Shown: positions 8,634 to 17,151 of the stretch, in pieces
Layout of the letters: the number at the start of each line of letters is the position of its first letter
How positions within the stretch are numbered: the first letter of the stretch is position 1
DNA from: Robertmurraya siralis
GTDB lineage: Bacteria; Bacillota; Bacilli; Bacillales; Cytobacillaceae
Direction of reading: 5' to 3'
Length of the DNA: 58,468 bases
Assembly (NCBI RefSeq): GCF_005502275.1
Contig: NZ_SWLZ01000027.1
Span: 1 to 58,468, forward strand
Made by a program: the position numbers and the translations under genes
The notes under the pieces: model-generated
Told to the model about the DNA's origin: nothing
Databases searched by the model: none
Seen by the model: only the letters and a program-made list of their open reading frames with translations

Positions 8634-9080
8634 TTGAATATGAAAGTGGAGATTCTTCCAAATTATCGACTTGCCTATATGCGAAGAGTTGGTCCCTATG
8701 GTCCAGGCAATAACGAAGTAATGGCCAGATTAAAAACATGGGCATTAGAGAACAACCTTATGTCATCAGCGATCCTTTTCGGTATCCCACAGGATAATCC
8801 ACAAGTAACACAACCTGAAAAATGCAGATATGATGTCGGCATTGTCATAACAAAAGCATATCAACTAGATGATTCAATAGCTGAGCAAACATTTTCTGGA
8901 GGAAAATACGCTATTTATTTAGTAAAGCATACAGAAGAGTCCCTGCAGCAAGCATGGTCAGAGATATTTCCTCTCTTGCAAAATAGCGGACATCAAATCG
9001 ACAAGAAACCCATTGTTGAAAGATATTCTGCAGAAATGCTCGCTCATGGATATTGTGAGCTCTGCGTGCCAATCCTTTAA
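8634..9080 (+). CDS. GyrI-like small-molecule-binding domain protein
   Basis: A single-domain protein of about 148 residues matching the GyrI-like/AraC effector-binding domain: EILPNYRLAYMRRVGPYGPG at the start, then a Pro/Asp-rich loop, CRYDVGIVITK, and the HTEESLQQAWSEIF helix. Stand-alone members include the SbmC/GyrI DNA gyrase inhibitor, and others bind drugs. I place the start at TTG 8634, which has AAGGAGG 8 nt upstream; ATG 8640 is in frame but spaced 14 nt. A further upstream in-frame start at 8529 lacks a ribosome site. Confidence 0.75.
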   Translation: MNMKVEILPNYRLAYMRRVGPYGPGNNEVMARLKTWALENNLMSSAILFGIPQDNPQVTQPEKCRYDVGIVITKAYQLDDSIAEQTFSGGKYAIYLVKHTEESLQQAWSEIFPLLQNSGHQIDKKPIVERYSAEMLAHGYCELCVPIL

Positions 9081-9178
9081 CGTAGAAAACTTAGAGGGGA
9101 AAGTTACCTCCCTTCATTCATTCGTTTTCTGTTAATTCTTATGTCAGAAACGTTTAGTTTACAAAAGCTTCCTCACCC

Positions 9179-9796
9179 TTAATCAAAATAAACTGGCTCA
9201 GCCAAATTTCGAAGATACTTGAAGACCCATTTCAATTGAGATTCGGTGTTTCTCCCTAGTGACAACAAAGGTAAATCGTCTTCAGGGAAGAAGTTAACTT
9301 CACTTGTCTCCATCCCTTTCGTTGCTTCTCCACCAATGATTTCACATTGGATAAATAGCTTGTACACATAATAAGGCGACGGAGGGTGTGGGTGGCATTT
9401 TTTATCTTGCACCCCTAATAGTTTGATTGCTTTGACATCAAAACCAGCTTCCTCTTTTACCTCTTTGACGGCTACTTCACTAGGGGTTAGCCCTATATCT
9501 CCCCAACCACCTGGCATGGCCCAAGCGCCATCACTTTTTTCTTTTACTAATAAAATTTTGTTGTCTTTAAAGACGACCGCTCTAATATCTACCTTCGGCG
9601 TTGCATACCCTGTTTCATTAGCAAAAAGATTTCTTATGACTCTTTGGTCCAGTTCAGTTTGTTGTGACATCATTTCAATGCTTATATTGCGGATCATCTC
9701 GAATCTCTCTAAATCATAAATATCTTTTGAGTACGTCAATCCCGCTTGTGCAATCGCTTGAAGCTGCTTCGCCCACTCAAGCCACTTTGTATCCAT
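9179..9796 (-). CDS. NUDIX hydrolase with N-terminal helper domain
   Basis: The Nudix box is complete: GGWGDIGLTPSEVAVKEVKE followed by EAGF, fitting GX5EX7REUXEEXGU with Lys for Arg. About 65 residues precede it, resembling the Nudix N-terminal domain of nucleoside-diphosphate-X hydrolases. It probably hydrolyses a nucleoside diphosphate linked to another moiety; the substrate is not clear. ATG 9796 has AGGAGG at good spacing. The longer frame, up to 9886, runs into MITE copy 2 and is almost certainly not translated. The protein is 205 residues. Confidence 0.85.
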   Translation of the reverse strand: MDTKWLEWAKQLQAIAQAGLTYSKDIYDLERFEMIRNISIEMMSQQTELDQRVIRNLFANETGYATPKVDIRAVVFKDNKILLVKEKSDGAWAMPGGWGDIGLTPSEVAVKEVKEEAGFDVKAIKLLGVQDKKCHPHPPSPYYVYKLFIQCEIIGGEATKGMETSEVNFFPEDDLPLLSLGRNTESQLKWVFKYLRNLAEPVYFD

Positions 9797-9824
9797 CCAG
9801 ATCCTCCTACACTTATATTTTCTA

Positions 9825-9999
9825 AACTTTGATAAACAGAAGTGTTGATAAAACCATTTTGGCTCATTTCGCATGAATGTCCGCATCTTTTTAGTATACC
9901 TGATTCCATGAAACGTAGGAAAAATTTCTATTGCCCCTTTGCTTCATGGAATCAGAAAGAAAGATAAGTCGAAAATAAACATCGACATATAACAAAACC
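9825..9999 (+). mobile_element. MITE-like element, copy 2
   Basis: This aligns with copy 3 end to end: left end AACTTTGATAAACAG then GTTGATAAAACC and TTTTGGCTCATTTC, a central ATTCCATGAAAC/TTCATGGAAT hairpin, and right end CGACATATAACAAAACC. Flanks ATTTTCTA (9817-9824) and CTTATCTA (9999-10006) agree at 6 of 8 bases, suggesting an old target duplication. The left end lies 28 bp upstream of the NUDIX start codon, so the element is in that gene's promoter/leader region. Confidence 0.7.
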
Positions 10000-10399
10000 T
10001 TATCTAAAGAACATATTCAATAAAAAGTATGGTAATCCTCTGACTTTGTAAAAATTTCAATGTACAGTTAAGCTTTGTCCAATAAGTAATGAGCACCGGA
10101 CAAGGCGACAACATAGAAAGTGTTCGCTTCCGGGTAAGGAAATTAATCCATGTATTAATTGGTATAAAAACACCCTAATATTCCTAAGCTGCCAAATGAT
10201 CTGCTCGATATAGCAGCAATGGCAAAATGCTCAAAGCAAACATGTTCACACGAAAAGCAAGCGAACCATCAGTCGACTTGCTCTGCTTTTTTCTTATACC
10301 AAATTAAAGCAATGAAATGAAGATGGTTATTAAATTGACCCAATAAACATGAGTCACAGCTGGCACCCCAGAAAACTCGTTTGTAGTTCATACTCCCAT
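10000..10399. other. Intergenic region, no gene seen
   Basis: About 400 bp with no supported ORF. One weak plus-strand hairpin with a T-run (AGCAAG and CTTGCT, 10256-10282, then CTGCTTTTTT) could terminate unidentified plus-strand transcription. Nothing else stands out. Confidence 0.35.
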
Positions 10400-10400
10400 A

Positions 10401-10435
10401 AAAATAATAGCGTTAATCCTTCTTGGATCAACGCT
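10401..10435 (-). terminator. Terminator after MFS gene
   Basis: On the minus strand AGCGTTGATCC and GGATTAACGCT pair around a 5 nt loop, then ATTATTTTTATGG follows. It lies 31 bp past the MFS stop codon. Confidence 0.7.
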
Positions 10436-10466
10436 ACTCAATCGTTTTGTCTTGATTGCAGGGATA

Positions 10467-11663
10467 TTAACCACTCACTTTACTTACCTTCACCCCTTGG
10501 CCTCTCTCTCCAGGTTGCTTCTTCCAGAACCATGTTATCACAATTCCAATTACAAGAATGACTGTCGCAAAGTAATAAGGATAGTTAATATCGATATCGA
10601 ACAACATACCGCCGATAATCGGGCCACTGATGTTCGCTAAACTGGTAAACATGGAGTTCATTCCTCCAACAAAACCTTGTTCATTTCCAGCAATATTTGT
10701 CAAATAGGAAGTAACAGCTGGTCGAAATAAATCGAAACCGACAAAAACAATAAATGTAACGAGTAAGATAGAGAAATAGGAATGAACAACTGTCATGAGA
10801 TAAACAAGCACGGCAGATAAGATTAAACTGTACCGAATCAGCTTAATTTCACCCCAAATCCGTGTTAGCTTATCAAATAATAATACCTGTGAAATAGCAC
10901 CAAAAATCGCACCACCTGTAATTACAATCGCGATATCGGCCGGTTTGAATTGAAACTTATGATCAACAAATAAACTAAAAAAAGACTCGAATGCTGCTAA
11001 GCCAAAGGATGCAATAAAAATGAGAATAAACGCCAGAAGATATTTTGGTGCCAAAATCCGCCGCAAACCAAATTGACCTTCGGTAGCTTGCTCAGTATAC
11101 TCTTTTGAGCGAGTTGGTTCCGATAATAACATAATCGATAGAACGGCCGCCGTTGTACCTAAGCCGCCTGCAAAAAAGAACGGTATACGTGTACCAAATT
11201 CCGCTAAAAATCCGCCAATCCCAGGACCGATTATAAAACCTGTGCTGATTGCAGCCGACATATAACCAAGAGCTTTTGGTCGCGTATCCATATTCGTAAT
11301 ATCTGCAATAAAGGCGGTGACTGCCGGCATAATAAAGGCCGCACTAACTCCCCCCAAAATCCGAGAAATAAATAGTACTTCAATTTCTTTCCCAAGTCCG
11401 AATAACAACTCCGAAATACCAAAAATGAATAAACCAATAACAATCATTATTTTTCGGCCGAATTTATCAGCTGCTTTCCCTGCAAACGGGGAAACAATTA
11501 ATTGAGCTATCGCAAATGCCGCCGTTAAATAGCCAACGGTTGTACCTGTAATCCCTAATTCATTCATCAAGGTAGGCAAAACTGGAATGACAAGGCCAAT
11601 CCCTAAAAAAGCAATAAACAAATTCATTAATAGTAATCCTAACGTGACTTTATAACTTCTCAT
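10467..11663 (-). CDS. MFS multidrug-type efflux transporter
   Basis: A 12-TM major facilitator of about 398 residues, of the drug:H+ antiporter 1 kind (Bmr/NorA/TetA-like). The first helix reads LLLMNLFIAFLGIGLVIPVLP, and loop 2-3 carries the MFS signature AGKAADKFGRKIM. Motif C-like glycine/proline is visible in TGFIIGPGIGGF. ATG 11663 is chosen because AAGGAG lies 10 nt upstream and the upstream ATG 11711 overlaps the promoter -10. It is divergent from a MerR regulator gene whose operator sits in its promoter, which suggests ligand-induced efflux. Confidence 0.88.
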   Translation of the reverse strand: MRSYKVTLGLLLMNLFIAFLGIGLVIPVLPTLMNELGITGTTVGYLTAAFAIAQLIVSPFAGKAADKFGRKIMIVIGLFIFGISELLFGLGKEIEVLFISRILGGVSAAFIMPAVTAFIADITNMDTRPKALGYMSAAISTGFIIGPGIGGFLAEFGTRIPFFFAGGLGTTAAVLSIMLLSEPTRSKEYTEQATEGQFGLRRILAPKYLLAFILIFIASFGLAAFESFFSLFVDHKFQFKPADIAIVITGGAIFGAISQVLLFDKLTRIWGEIKLIRYSLILSAVLVYLMTVVHSYFSILLVTFIVFVGFDLFRPAVTSYLTNIAGNEQGFVGGMNSMFTSLANISGPIIGGMLFDIDINYPYYFATVILVIGIVITWFWKKQPGERGQGVKVSKVSG

Positions 11664-11709
11664 CCTGTATAAGCTCCTTAATAAACGACTTTCCGTATTT
11701 ACTCTTTCC

Positions 11710-11740
11710 ATCTTAATGTATATAGTAACTATATAGTCAA
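11710..11740 (-). promoter_or_regulatory. MerR-type promoter/operator of the MFS gene
   Basis: TTGACT (11740-11735) and TAAGAT (11715-11710) are 19 bp apart on the minus strand. A perfect inverted repeat TATATAGT-A-ACTATATA (11719-11735) fills the spacer. The divergent MerR gene starts at 11756, so its protein may control both genes. Confidence 0.78.
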
Positions 11741-11755
11741 GGAGGTAAATTTTAA

Positions 11756-12586
11756 ATGAGTAAAAAAAGCGGCAAATATTTAACGACAGGAGAATTTGCG
11801 AAACTTTGTAAAATCAATAAACAAACCCTCTTTTATTACGACCAAATTGGACTTTTTTCTCCCGAATTCAAAAATGAAAAAGGCTACCGTTTTTACTCTA
11901 TTCATCAAATAGAACTCTTCTTTGTTATAGAATTATTAAAGGATCTTGATATGTCATTAAGTGATATTCAACATTACATGCAAAACAAATCACCGGAAAC
12001 ATTTTTAACGATGATGTATCAAAAAAAGGATGAGATCGTGAAAAAACGGCAAGAGATTGAGATAAAGGAAACGATGATCGATGCCAAAATCAGACTCATG
12101 CAAGAAGCGGCAAAGCTTGATTTCAATCGAATCATTTTGGAGGAATTACCTAGAACAACCCTTTATTTGAGTCGAAATATTGAAAATATTGCCGATGAAG
12201 GTTTTGTTGAAGCAATTTCAAACTTTGTCGATGAATTATATTTATCTCATCTCGATACAGGGTACCCTATCGGGGTCTTAACGAAGCGTGAACAGTTAGT
12301 AAAAGGGGAGTTCTCCAATTATAGCTATTTATACATGGAACAACCTAAACCAAAGAAAGGGTATTCCTATTTTGAAACAGTTCCAGGAAACTATCTCACT
12401 GGATACCATATCGGCGATGAAAAAGCAATCGATCAAACATACAAGCGTCTTTTTTCTGAAATGGAACGGCTGAACTTAACATTAGGAAACTACGCTCTTG
12501 AAGAATATATTTATGATACGGTCGTAAAGAACGAGAAAGAAGAATACATTACCAAAATCATGATCCACGTGAGAGAAAAAGATTAA
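11756..12586 (+). CDS. MerR family regulator of the adjacent efflux gene
   Basis: A 276-residue MerR protein. The HTH is LTTGEFAKLCKINKQTLFYYDQIGLF, with the wing KGYRFYSIHQIELF. A coiled dimerisation helix covers about residues 80-125, and a C-terminal GyrI/BmrR-type effector domain contains YSYFETVPGNYLTGYHIG. Layout and length match the other MerR (7381-8232) but the sequences differ clearly, so they are not a recent duplication. AAGGAGG precedes ATG 11756. It probably senses a substrate of the divergent MFS pump. Confidence 0.88.
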   Translation: MSKKSGKYLTTGEFAKLCKINKQTLFYYDQIGLFSPEFKNEKGYRFYSIHQIELFFVIELLKDLDMSLSDIQHYMQNKSPETFLTMMYQKKDEIVKKRQEIEIKETMIDAKIRLMQEAAKLDFNRIILEELPRTTLYLSRNIENIADEGFVEAISNFVDELYLSHLDTGYPIGVLTKREQLVKGEFSNYSYLYMEQPKPKKGYSYFETVPGNYLTGYHIGDEKAIDQTYKRLFSEMERLNLTLGNYALEEYIYDTVVKNEKEEYITKIMIHVREKD

Positions 12587-12609
12587 GTGACTCCACATCA
12601 CGCACCAAT

Positions 12610-12745
12610 TTGTCGACAAAGGCATCGAGAGTACTACCTCTGTGTCTTTTGGCATTTTTGGCTGGATTTGCATCTGTTGATTTCCGCTTTGGGGGCGGGT
12701 GATGATCCTCCTCGGAGCAGTCACTCCTGCGGGATCTCTCCTTGT
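12610..12745. repeat. Fragments of dispersed repeats
   Basis: TTTGTCGACAAAGGCATCGA (12610-12629) recurs as TTTGTCGACAAAAGGCACCG near 21087, at the end of the IS1182-type remnant. About 60 bp on, TGTTGATTTCCGC followed by CCTCCTCGGAGCAGTC and CTCCTGCGGGATCTC matches the GC-rich palindromic repeat at 21129-21247. Both repeats occur in the same order here, without a transposase. Confidence 0.55.
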
Positions 12746-13033
12746 CCCGCAAATGAGGCCATTGAAAAAGTTTTCAGCGGTCTTTTTTTCGATTTTCTAG
12801 AGCTGCTGTCCCTCTGTTCTGTCTCCCGTAGAAAGCAAATAACGTTGTTCCGACAGTTTGTTTTCTATTGGTGCCATTAATCGGATTGAACTCTTGCATT
12901 CCTCAATTGTTCTGTCCGAATTCAACTCTTATTCGGACTGGAGTTTTTCTCGTTTCACTCGTTCTGTCTGGATACACCTCTCGCAAAGACTCGTTCAATC
13001 AACTCGTTACGGCATGCGTATATTTCTTTAACT
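12746..13033. other. Intergenic region, no supported gene
   Basis: Short frames only. A hairpin (GTCCGAAT and ATTCGGAC, about 12905-12940) lies past the 3' end of the MFS gene at 13034 but lacks a T-run. Confidence 0.35.
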
Positions 13034-14281
13034 TCATTCTAAGACCTTTTGCTCTTTTCTTTGACGCGACCAGATTACAACCGGAATGAGGATTAAAGAT
13101 AAAGCTCCACCGGCTAATGACAATGTTTCATAATTCGAACCAGCAACGACCATTCCCGAAAAAGCTCCGCCTGAAGCCCCTGCCAAGGCAATTAATACAT
13201 CGACTTTCCCTTGGGTTTTAGCCCGCGTTGCCGTGTTCGTTGAATCTACAATAAGAGCGGTTCCTGTTATTAATCCAAAGTTCCAGCCTAATCCAAGCAA
13301 GGACAGGGAAACGATTAGAAGAATCATTGAATCACCTGGTGCAATCGCGGCAACAATCCCTGACAAAAGCAAAGTAGCTGTCGATGCGATTGCCATCACA
13401 GTACGGCCAAACCTATCAACAAGAACGCCTGTCACTAAGGATGGGAGATACATCGCACCAATATGAAAGCCGATAACAAGTCCTACGGCTCCCAAACCAT
13501 GACCATGATGCCCCATATGGACTGGGGTCATCGTCATAATGGAGACCATGACAATTTGCGTCAGCACCATCATTGTCGTGCCAACAATAATCCCCTTCTT
13601 ATTTTCCTCTTCGTGCGCATCACCTAAAGCTCCCATAACAGGACGCTCTTGAGTTGATGCTTCAAGCGTTCTGGCAATCATCAACGGATCTGGACGAAGA
13701 AAGATGAAAATGACAAGGCCAGCTAGGATAAATGCAGTGGCAGATAAAATAAACGGACCCGCAAGAGATGGAATCCCGATTGATACAGCAAACTCTCCCA
13801 TTACATTGACTAAATTAGGTCCTGCAACAGCTCCAAATGTAGTTGACACCATCGCAATACTGACTGCTGTGGCCCGCTGCTTTTGCTTTGCTAAATCGGT
13901 ACCTGCGTAACGTGCTTGCAAATTCGTCGAAGTGCCTGCACCATAAATAAACAGAGATACAAATAAAAGAATAATATGATTCAGTAAAGCGGCTACGACC
14001 ACTCCGAATGCTCCCAAGCCACCTATTATAAAACCTGCTGTAAGACCTAGGCGACGTCCAAAACGTTGAGAAAGTCTGCCAACCAATAACGCCGATCCTG
14101 CCGACCCGAATGTAAACAAAGCAACAGGAAGTCCTGCCACCGCATCTGTTCCAAGCATCTGCTGTGCAAGAAGCGCTCCGACTGTTATACCTGCCGCTAG
14201 TCCTGCCCCACCAAATATTTGTGAAATAACAACAATGATCAATGTCCGTTTATACAGTTTTTTCTGTTTCTCTGGCTCCAT
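13034..14281 (-). CDS. MFS transporter
   Basis: A 415-residue, 12-TM major facilitator. The conserved loop reads VGRLSQRFGRRLG, the second-half counterpart is TGVLVDRFGRTVM, and an Ala/Gly-rich TM5 is visible. A His-rich loop (HMGHHGHGLGAVG, about residues 255-267) between the halves is unusual and could be a metal-sensing or metal-binding patch. The His loop does not prove metal transport. The substrate is unknown. ATG 14281 has GGCGGAAG upstream. It is monocistronic, with no adjacent regulator. Confidence 0.85.
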   Translation of the reverse strand: MEPEKQKKLYKRTLIIVVISQIFGGAGLAAGITVGALLAQQMLGTDAVAGLPVALFTFGSAGSALLVGRLSQRFGRRLGLTAGFIIGGLGAFGVVVAALLNHIILLFVSLFIYGAGTSTNLQARYAGTDLAKQKQRATAVSIAMVSTTFGAVAGPNLVNVMGEFAVSIGIPSLAGPFILSATAFILAGLVIFIFLRPDPLMIARTLEASTQERPVMGALGDAHEEENKKGIIVGTTMMVLTQIVMVSIMTMTPVHMGHHGHGLGAVGLVIGFHIGAMYLPSLVTGVLVDRFGRTVMAIASTATLLLSGIVAAIAPGDSMILLIVSLSLLGLGWNFGLITGTALIVDSTNTATRAKTQGKVDVLIALAGASGGAFSGMVVAGSNYETLSLAGGALSLILIPVVIWSRQRKEQKVLE

Positions 14282-14679
14282 TTAATCTTCCGCCAAACTT
14301 TTTGACACATGAACACCTACTCTTTTTTCTCGATCTCCCATACCATTTCAACATCGTTCTTGAACGCTTCCTATCTTGTTATAACATCATCCTCACTTAG
14401 CTCCATTCATTCTGCATAAAAAGATCGCTAATAGATCGTAAATTAGTAAGGTATTTTGAAGAAGTTGACTATTCCTATCCATCACTGTACTTCTTAGAAA
14501 AGCAATTTCATTTATCTTATCATCCTGACAATCATTAGGGTAGAGAAAGATTTCTATTTTTAAAGAGAAAAAAGGAAACAGCGGGGTAAGTATCTCCTTT
14601 AAGCAAAATTTAAAGGAGATACTTTATAAGCATTTCTTACATTAAAAATGAGGAGATTCACTCAAAATTGAACTGCCAT
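14282..14679. other. Intergenic region with a strong inverted repeat
   Basis: No gene is visible in about 400 bp. The only structure is the 15 bp-armed hairpin at 14588-14624, listed separately. Confidence 0.4.
14588..14624 (-). terminator. Perfect hairpin after the GntR/ABC operon
   Basis: The arms are AAGTATCTCCTTTAA and TTAAAGGAGATACTT, 15 bp with no mismatch, with a 7 nt loop. It lies 56 bp past the stop of the permease gene. The T-run is weak, so it may protect the mRNA 3' end as much as terminate. Confidence 0.55.
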
Positions 14680-15297
14680 TTAAAATACTTTCCTTTGATA
14701 AATGACCGTGCTCATCCCCCAGGAGATACCATAAATTACGATAATCACCAGGGCGGTTCCAGTATATAAAACAAGGTCAGATAAATTCATAATAAAATTG
14801 GAAATGGCCGTTAAACGTTCGGCAAAAAATATCACAACAGGTGGCCCTGCAGCCGCTAACAAAAGAAAGCTAATAATGACTACTGTTGAGATGTAACCTG
14901 GTTTAAGGATATAGAATAACGGAAAAGTAAATGCCGCAAATGTTAAAAATAAGCCTCCTCCAATTGCCATATCCGTCAGTGTAAACGGTCTATCGAAAAA
15001 AAATAATGCCAGACCTGTCAGGCCGCAGGCTAAGCCCATATAAAAAATGGCACCAAGGTAGCGCGATGCAATGATTTCTTTACGTGTATAAGGCAAGGAA
15101 TTTAATAATATATTCGTCTCTGATTTTTCGTCATAAGCATATGCGTTTAAGGGAATAAAAATACTGGCAACGAGAAAAATTAAAGCGGGATGTTTATCCA
15201 TGTAGATAAAAAACAGAACAATCGGAATAAAAAGTATAAGTTGTTTCTTCTGCAGTATGATATCGCGTCTGATAAGATTAAACATGATGAACGCCAC
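14680..15297 (-). CDS. ABC-2 type transporter permease
   Basis: A 205-residue, about 6-TM permease of the ABC2_membrane_5 kind. Hydrophobic segments include LILFIPIVLFFIYMD, PALIFLVASIFIPLN, and the last two helices VVIISFLLLAAAG and ALVIIVIYGISWG. The conserved block DEKSETNILLNSLPYTRKEIIASRYLGA is typical of YtrC/BcrB-like half permeases. It overlaps the ATPase gene by 20 nt, so translation is coupled. With the upstream GntR regulator it forms a YtrA-type cell-envelope-stress ABC operon. The substrate is unknown. Confidence 0.85.
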   Translation of the reverse strand: MAFIMFNLIRRDIILQKKQLILFIPIVLFFIYMDKHPALIFLVASIFIPLNAYAYDEKSETNILLNSLPYTRKEIIASRYLGAIFYMGLACGLTGLALFFFDRPFTLTDMAIGGGLFLTFAAFTFPLFYILKPGYISTVVIISFLLLAAAGPPVVIFFAERLTAISNFIMNLSDLVLYTGTALVIIVIYGISWGMSTVIYQRKVF

Positions 15298-16147
15298 CTT
15301 TCATGTAATACATAATATCTTCAAGAGAAGCCTTTTCAATGACAACCGCATCCCCGAAAGTGTTTTGTACATCCTTTATATTATCTGTTAATGCTTCAAA
15401 CCCTGTCGGTGCACGATGAACTTGTATAAAAAACTTTTCCGTATCCCTATCCAAAAGATCCGTCCCACCTTTAACAAGGGCATAATTTTCAGCTACATCA
15501 TGAACAGAGCGATTGAAGATGATTTTCCCGCTCTGTATGAATGTAATATAATCAGCAATTCGATCCAGATCAGTCGTAATATGCGTGGAAAAGAAAATGG
15601 TGCGATTCTCATCAACCATTAATTCCTGCAATAGAGCCAGCAGTTCTCGCCTAAAAATCGGATCTAAGCCCGCTGTTGGCTCATCCATAATAATCAACTC
15701 TGCATGATGTGACAGTGCAAGTGCTAAGGAGGCTTTCATTTGCATTCCTTTAGAAAATGTTTTGATCGCTTTGTTTAACGGTAACTCGAACTGGTCAATA
15801 TAATGATCAAATACTTGATTATCCCATCGTTTATAAGCTGGTCCCACAATTCGTTTGATATCTTTTAAATTCAACCCTTCAAAAAAGACATTGCCATCAT
15901 AAACAAATCCAATTCGCTCCTTAATTTCCTTCTCATGTGTCCTGTAATCCAGTCCAAAAAGCTTAACCTCACCGGCATCCGGCCTTAACAAGTTCATCAT
16001 CATTTTTATCGTTGTCGATTTCCCTGCTCCATTTGCACCAATAAACCCTGTTACAAAGCCTTGCTTCACATCCAAATTTATATTTTCAACGGAAAAACCT
16101 TTAAATTTTTTCGTTACATTTTTTAGTTCAACCACGTTCTCCATCAT
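15278..16147 (-). CDS. ABC transporter ATP-binding protein (YtrB-like)
   Basis: About 289 residues with a complete nucleotide-binding domain: Walker A GANGAGKST, Q-loop region, signature FSKGMQMK (a variant of LSGGQ), Walker B LIIMDEPTAGLDP and H-loop FFSTHIT. The C-terminal ~80 residues are the extension seen in ABC-2 ATPases. ATG 16147 is chosen because GAGGAG, inside the end of the GntR gene, lies 6 nt upstream; the longer frame from 16159 lacks a ribosome site. It powers the permease encoded next and is repressed, by inference, by the upstream GntR protein. Confidence 0.9.
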   Translation of the reverse strand: MMENVVELKNVTKKFKGFSVENINLDVKQGFVTGFIGANGAGKSTTIKMMMNLLRPDAGEVKLFGLDYRTHEKEIKERIGFVYDGNVFFEGLNLKDIKRIVGPAYKRWDNQVFDHYIDQFELPLNKAIKTFSKGMQMKASLALALSHHAELIIMDEPTAGLDPIFRRELLALLQELMVDENRTIFFSTHITTDLDRIADYITFIQSGKIIFNRSVHDVAENYALVKGGTDLLDRDTEKFFIQVHRAPTGFEALTDNIKDVQNTFGDAVVIEKASLEDIMYYMKGGVHHV

Positions 16148-16148
16148 T

Positions 16149-16520
16149 TCACTCCTCATATAGTATCTTCAATAATTGTTGTAGTTCATCCAGTGATAAA
16201 CCAATTTCTTTGCCATTTGTAATCACGGAGCTCATTTGATCCTCAATCGCTTTCAGCTTCTTCTCTCTTATGACCTCTAAATTTTGCTCTGCCACAAATG
16301 ATCCTTTGCCAACAATCGAATAAATAAAGCCCTCTTTCTCCAATTCCTCATAGGCCCGTTTCGTCGTTATGACACTGATTTGCAAATCCTGTGCAAGTTT
16401 TCGCATCGAGGGTATTGCTGTTCCTTCTTGTAATTCACCTGCTAAAATAGACGATTTAATTTGATTCATGATTTGCTCATAAATTGGCTCCTTGGAACTA
16501 TTAGAGATAATTATTTTCAT
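16149..16520 (-). CDS. GntR family repressor, YtrA subfamily
   Basis: A 123-residue protein with only the GntR wHTH and a short helical tail, the size of the YtrA subgroup. The HTH is visible as PIYEQIMNQIKSSILAGELQ, then MRKLAQDLQISVITTKRAYEELE and GFIYSIVGKGSFV. Members repress their own operon and the adjacent ABC genes. The overlap with the ATPase gene's ribosome site shows co-transcription. MITE copy 3 lies 23 bp upstream of the start codon and separates the gene from a palindrome that looks like its operator (16819-16851). Confidence 0.9.
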   Translation of the reverse strand: MKIIISNSSKEPIYEQIMNQIKSSILAGELQEGTAIPSMRKLAQDLQISVITTKRAYEELEKEGFIYSIVGKGSFVAEQNLEVIREKKLKAIEDQMSSVITNGKEIGLSLDELQQLLKILYEE

Positions 16521-16543
16521 GCCAATCCCTCTTTTTTGTTTTT

Positions 16544-16738
16544 AGCTTTGTTAAATAGAATTGTTGATAAAATGATTTTTGGCTCATTGCATGTGAAACT
16601 TTGGTTTCACATGCCTTTCAGTATAACTGAAAGGTCTTCTGATTCCATAAAACGATAGGAGAAATCTCGTTTTCTCCTATCGTTTCATGGAATCAGAGAG
16701 AAAATGAGTCAAAAATCCACATCGGCTATAACAGAGCC
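16544..16738 (+). mobile_element. MITE-like element, copy 3 (best preserved)
   Basis: A 195 bp element with imperfect terminal inverted repeats: left AGCTTTGTTA, right TATAACAGAGCC, whose complement begins GGCTCTGTTA. It is flanked by identical 8 bp TTGTTTTT (16536-16543 and 16739-16746). Two internal hairpins are present: GTGAAAC/GTTTCAC near 16590-16612, and a long one from ATTCCATAAAACGATAGGAG to its complement (about 16640-16694). It has no coding capacity. An 8 bp duplication with GGCTYTGTTA ends fits families such as IS6 or IS1595, but the parent is not shown here. Confidence 0.88.
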
Positions 16739-16818
16739 TTGTTTTTTAATATTAACCTTTGAGTGATTCAGTAAAGGGCATATTATTCATTGTTACTAAT
16801 TGGTTAAGCTTATAAATG

Positions 16819-16851
16819 ATATAATGTATATATACTATATATACATTATAT
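16819..16851. promoter_or_regulatory. Perfect 33 bp palindrome, probable GntR operator
   Basis: Two 16 bp arms, reading ATATAATGTATATATA on the plus strand, flank a single C at 16835. The sequence contains TATAAT on both strands, so it probably overlaps a promoter. It is about 300 bp upstream of the GntR gene, with MITE copy 3 between them, and about 300 bp past the 3' end of the next operon. Confidence 0.6.
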
Positions 16852-17018
16852 ATACTCTGAAAAATTTATGCAACCTTTTTAGGTTAACCATATTGTTAAT
16901 AAAACGATTCATTGACTCATTTCTTATTGGCACCTCCCTCATGATCGATTTGCTTGTTTTTTCCTTTTAAAATGATATCCAGTGAAGATAGTGCAAAAGA
17001 TTAGATAATTATGGCCTG
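16852..17018. other. Intergenic region with a MITE-like half end
   Basis: ATTGTTAATAAAACG followed by TTGACTCATTTC (about 16891-16922) resembles the inner part of the MITE left end (ATTGTTGATAAAATG and TTGGCTCATT). No right end is seen, so this may be a relic. No gene is visible. Confidence 0.35.
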
Positions 17019-17020
17019 TT

Positions 17021-17066
17021 AAAAAAAGAAAGAGCACGAGACCGAATTTAATCCTTGGTCTTGTGC
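17021..17066 (-). terminator. Terminator of the LolD/FtsX ABC operon
   Basis: On the minus strand GCACAAGACC and GGTCTCGTGC pair over 10 bp (one G-U), followed by TCTTTCTTTTTTT. It is placed 86 bp past the permease stop codon. Confidence 0.85.
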
Positions 17067-17151
17067 CCTTTTGAATATATTGAACCCCATCTCTATTTCC
17101 TTTACAATCCCACCTGTAAGGATAATGTCACACCACTCCGAATTTACGTAC

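Noticed and set aside
9797-9886. Thirty extra N-terminal codons for the NUDIX protein
   Set aside because: They lie partly within MITE copy 2, have no ribosome binding site, and ATG 9796 has a strong one.
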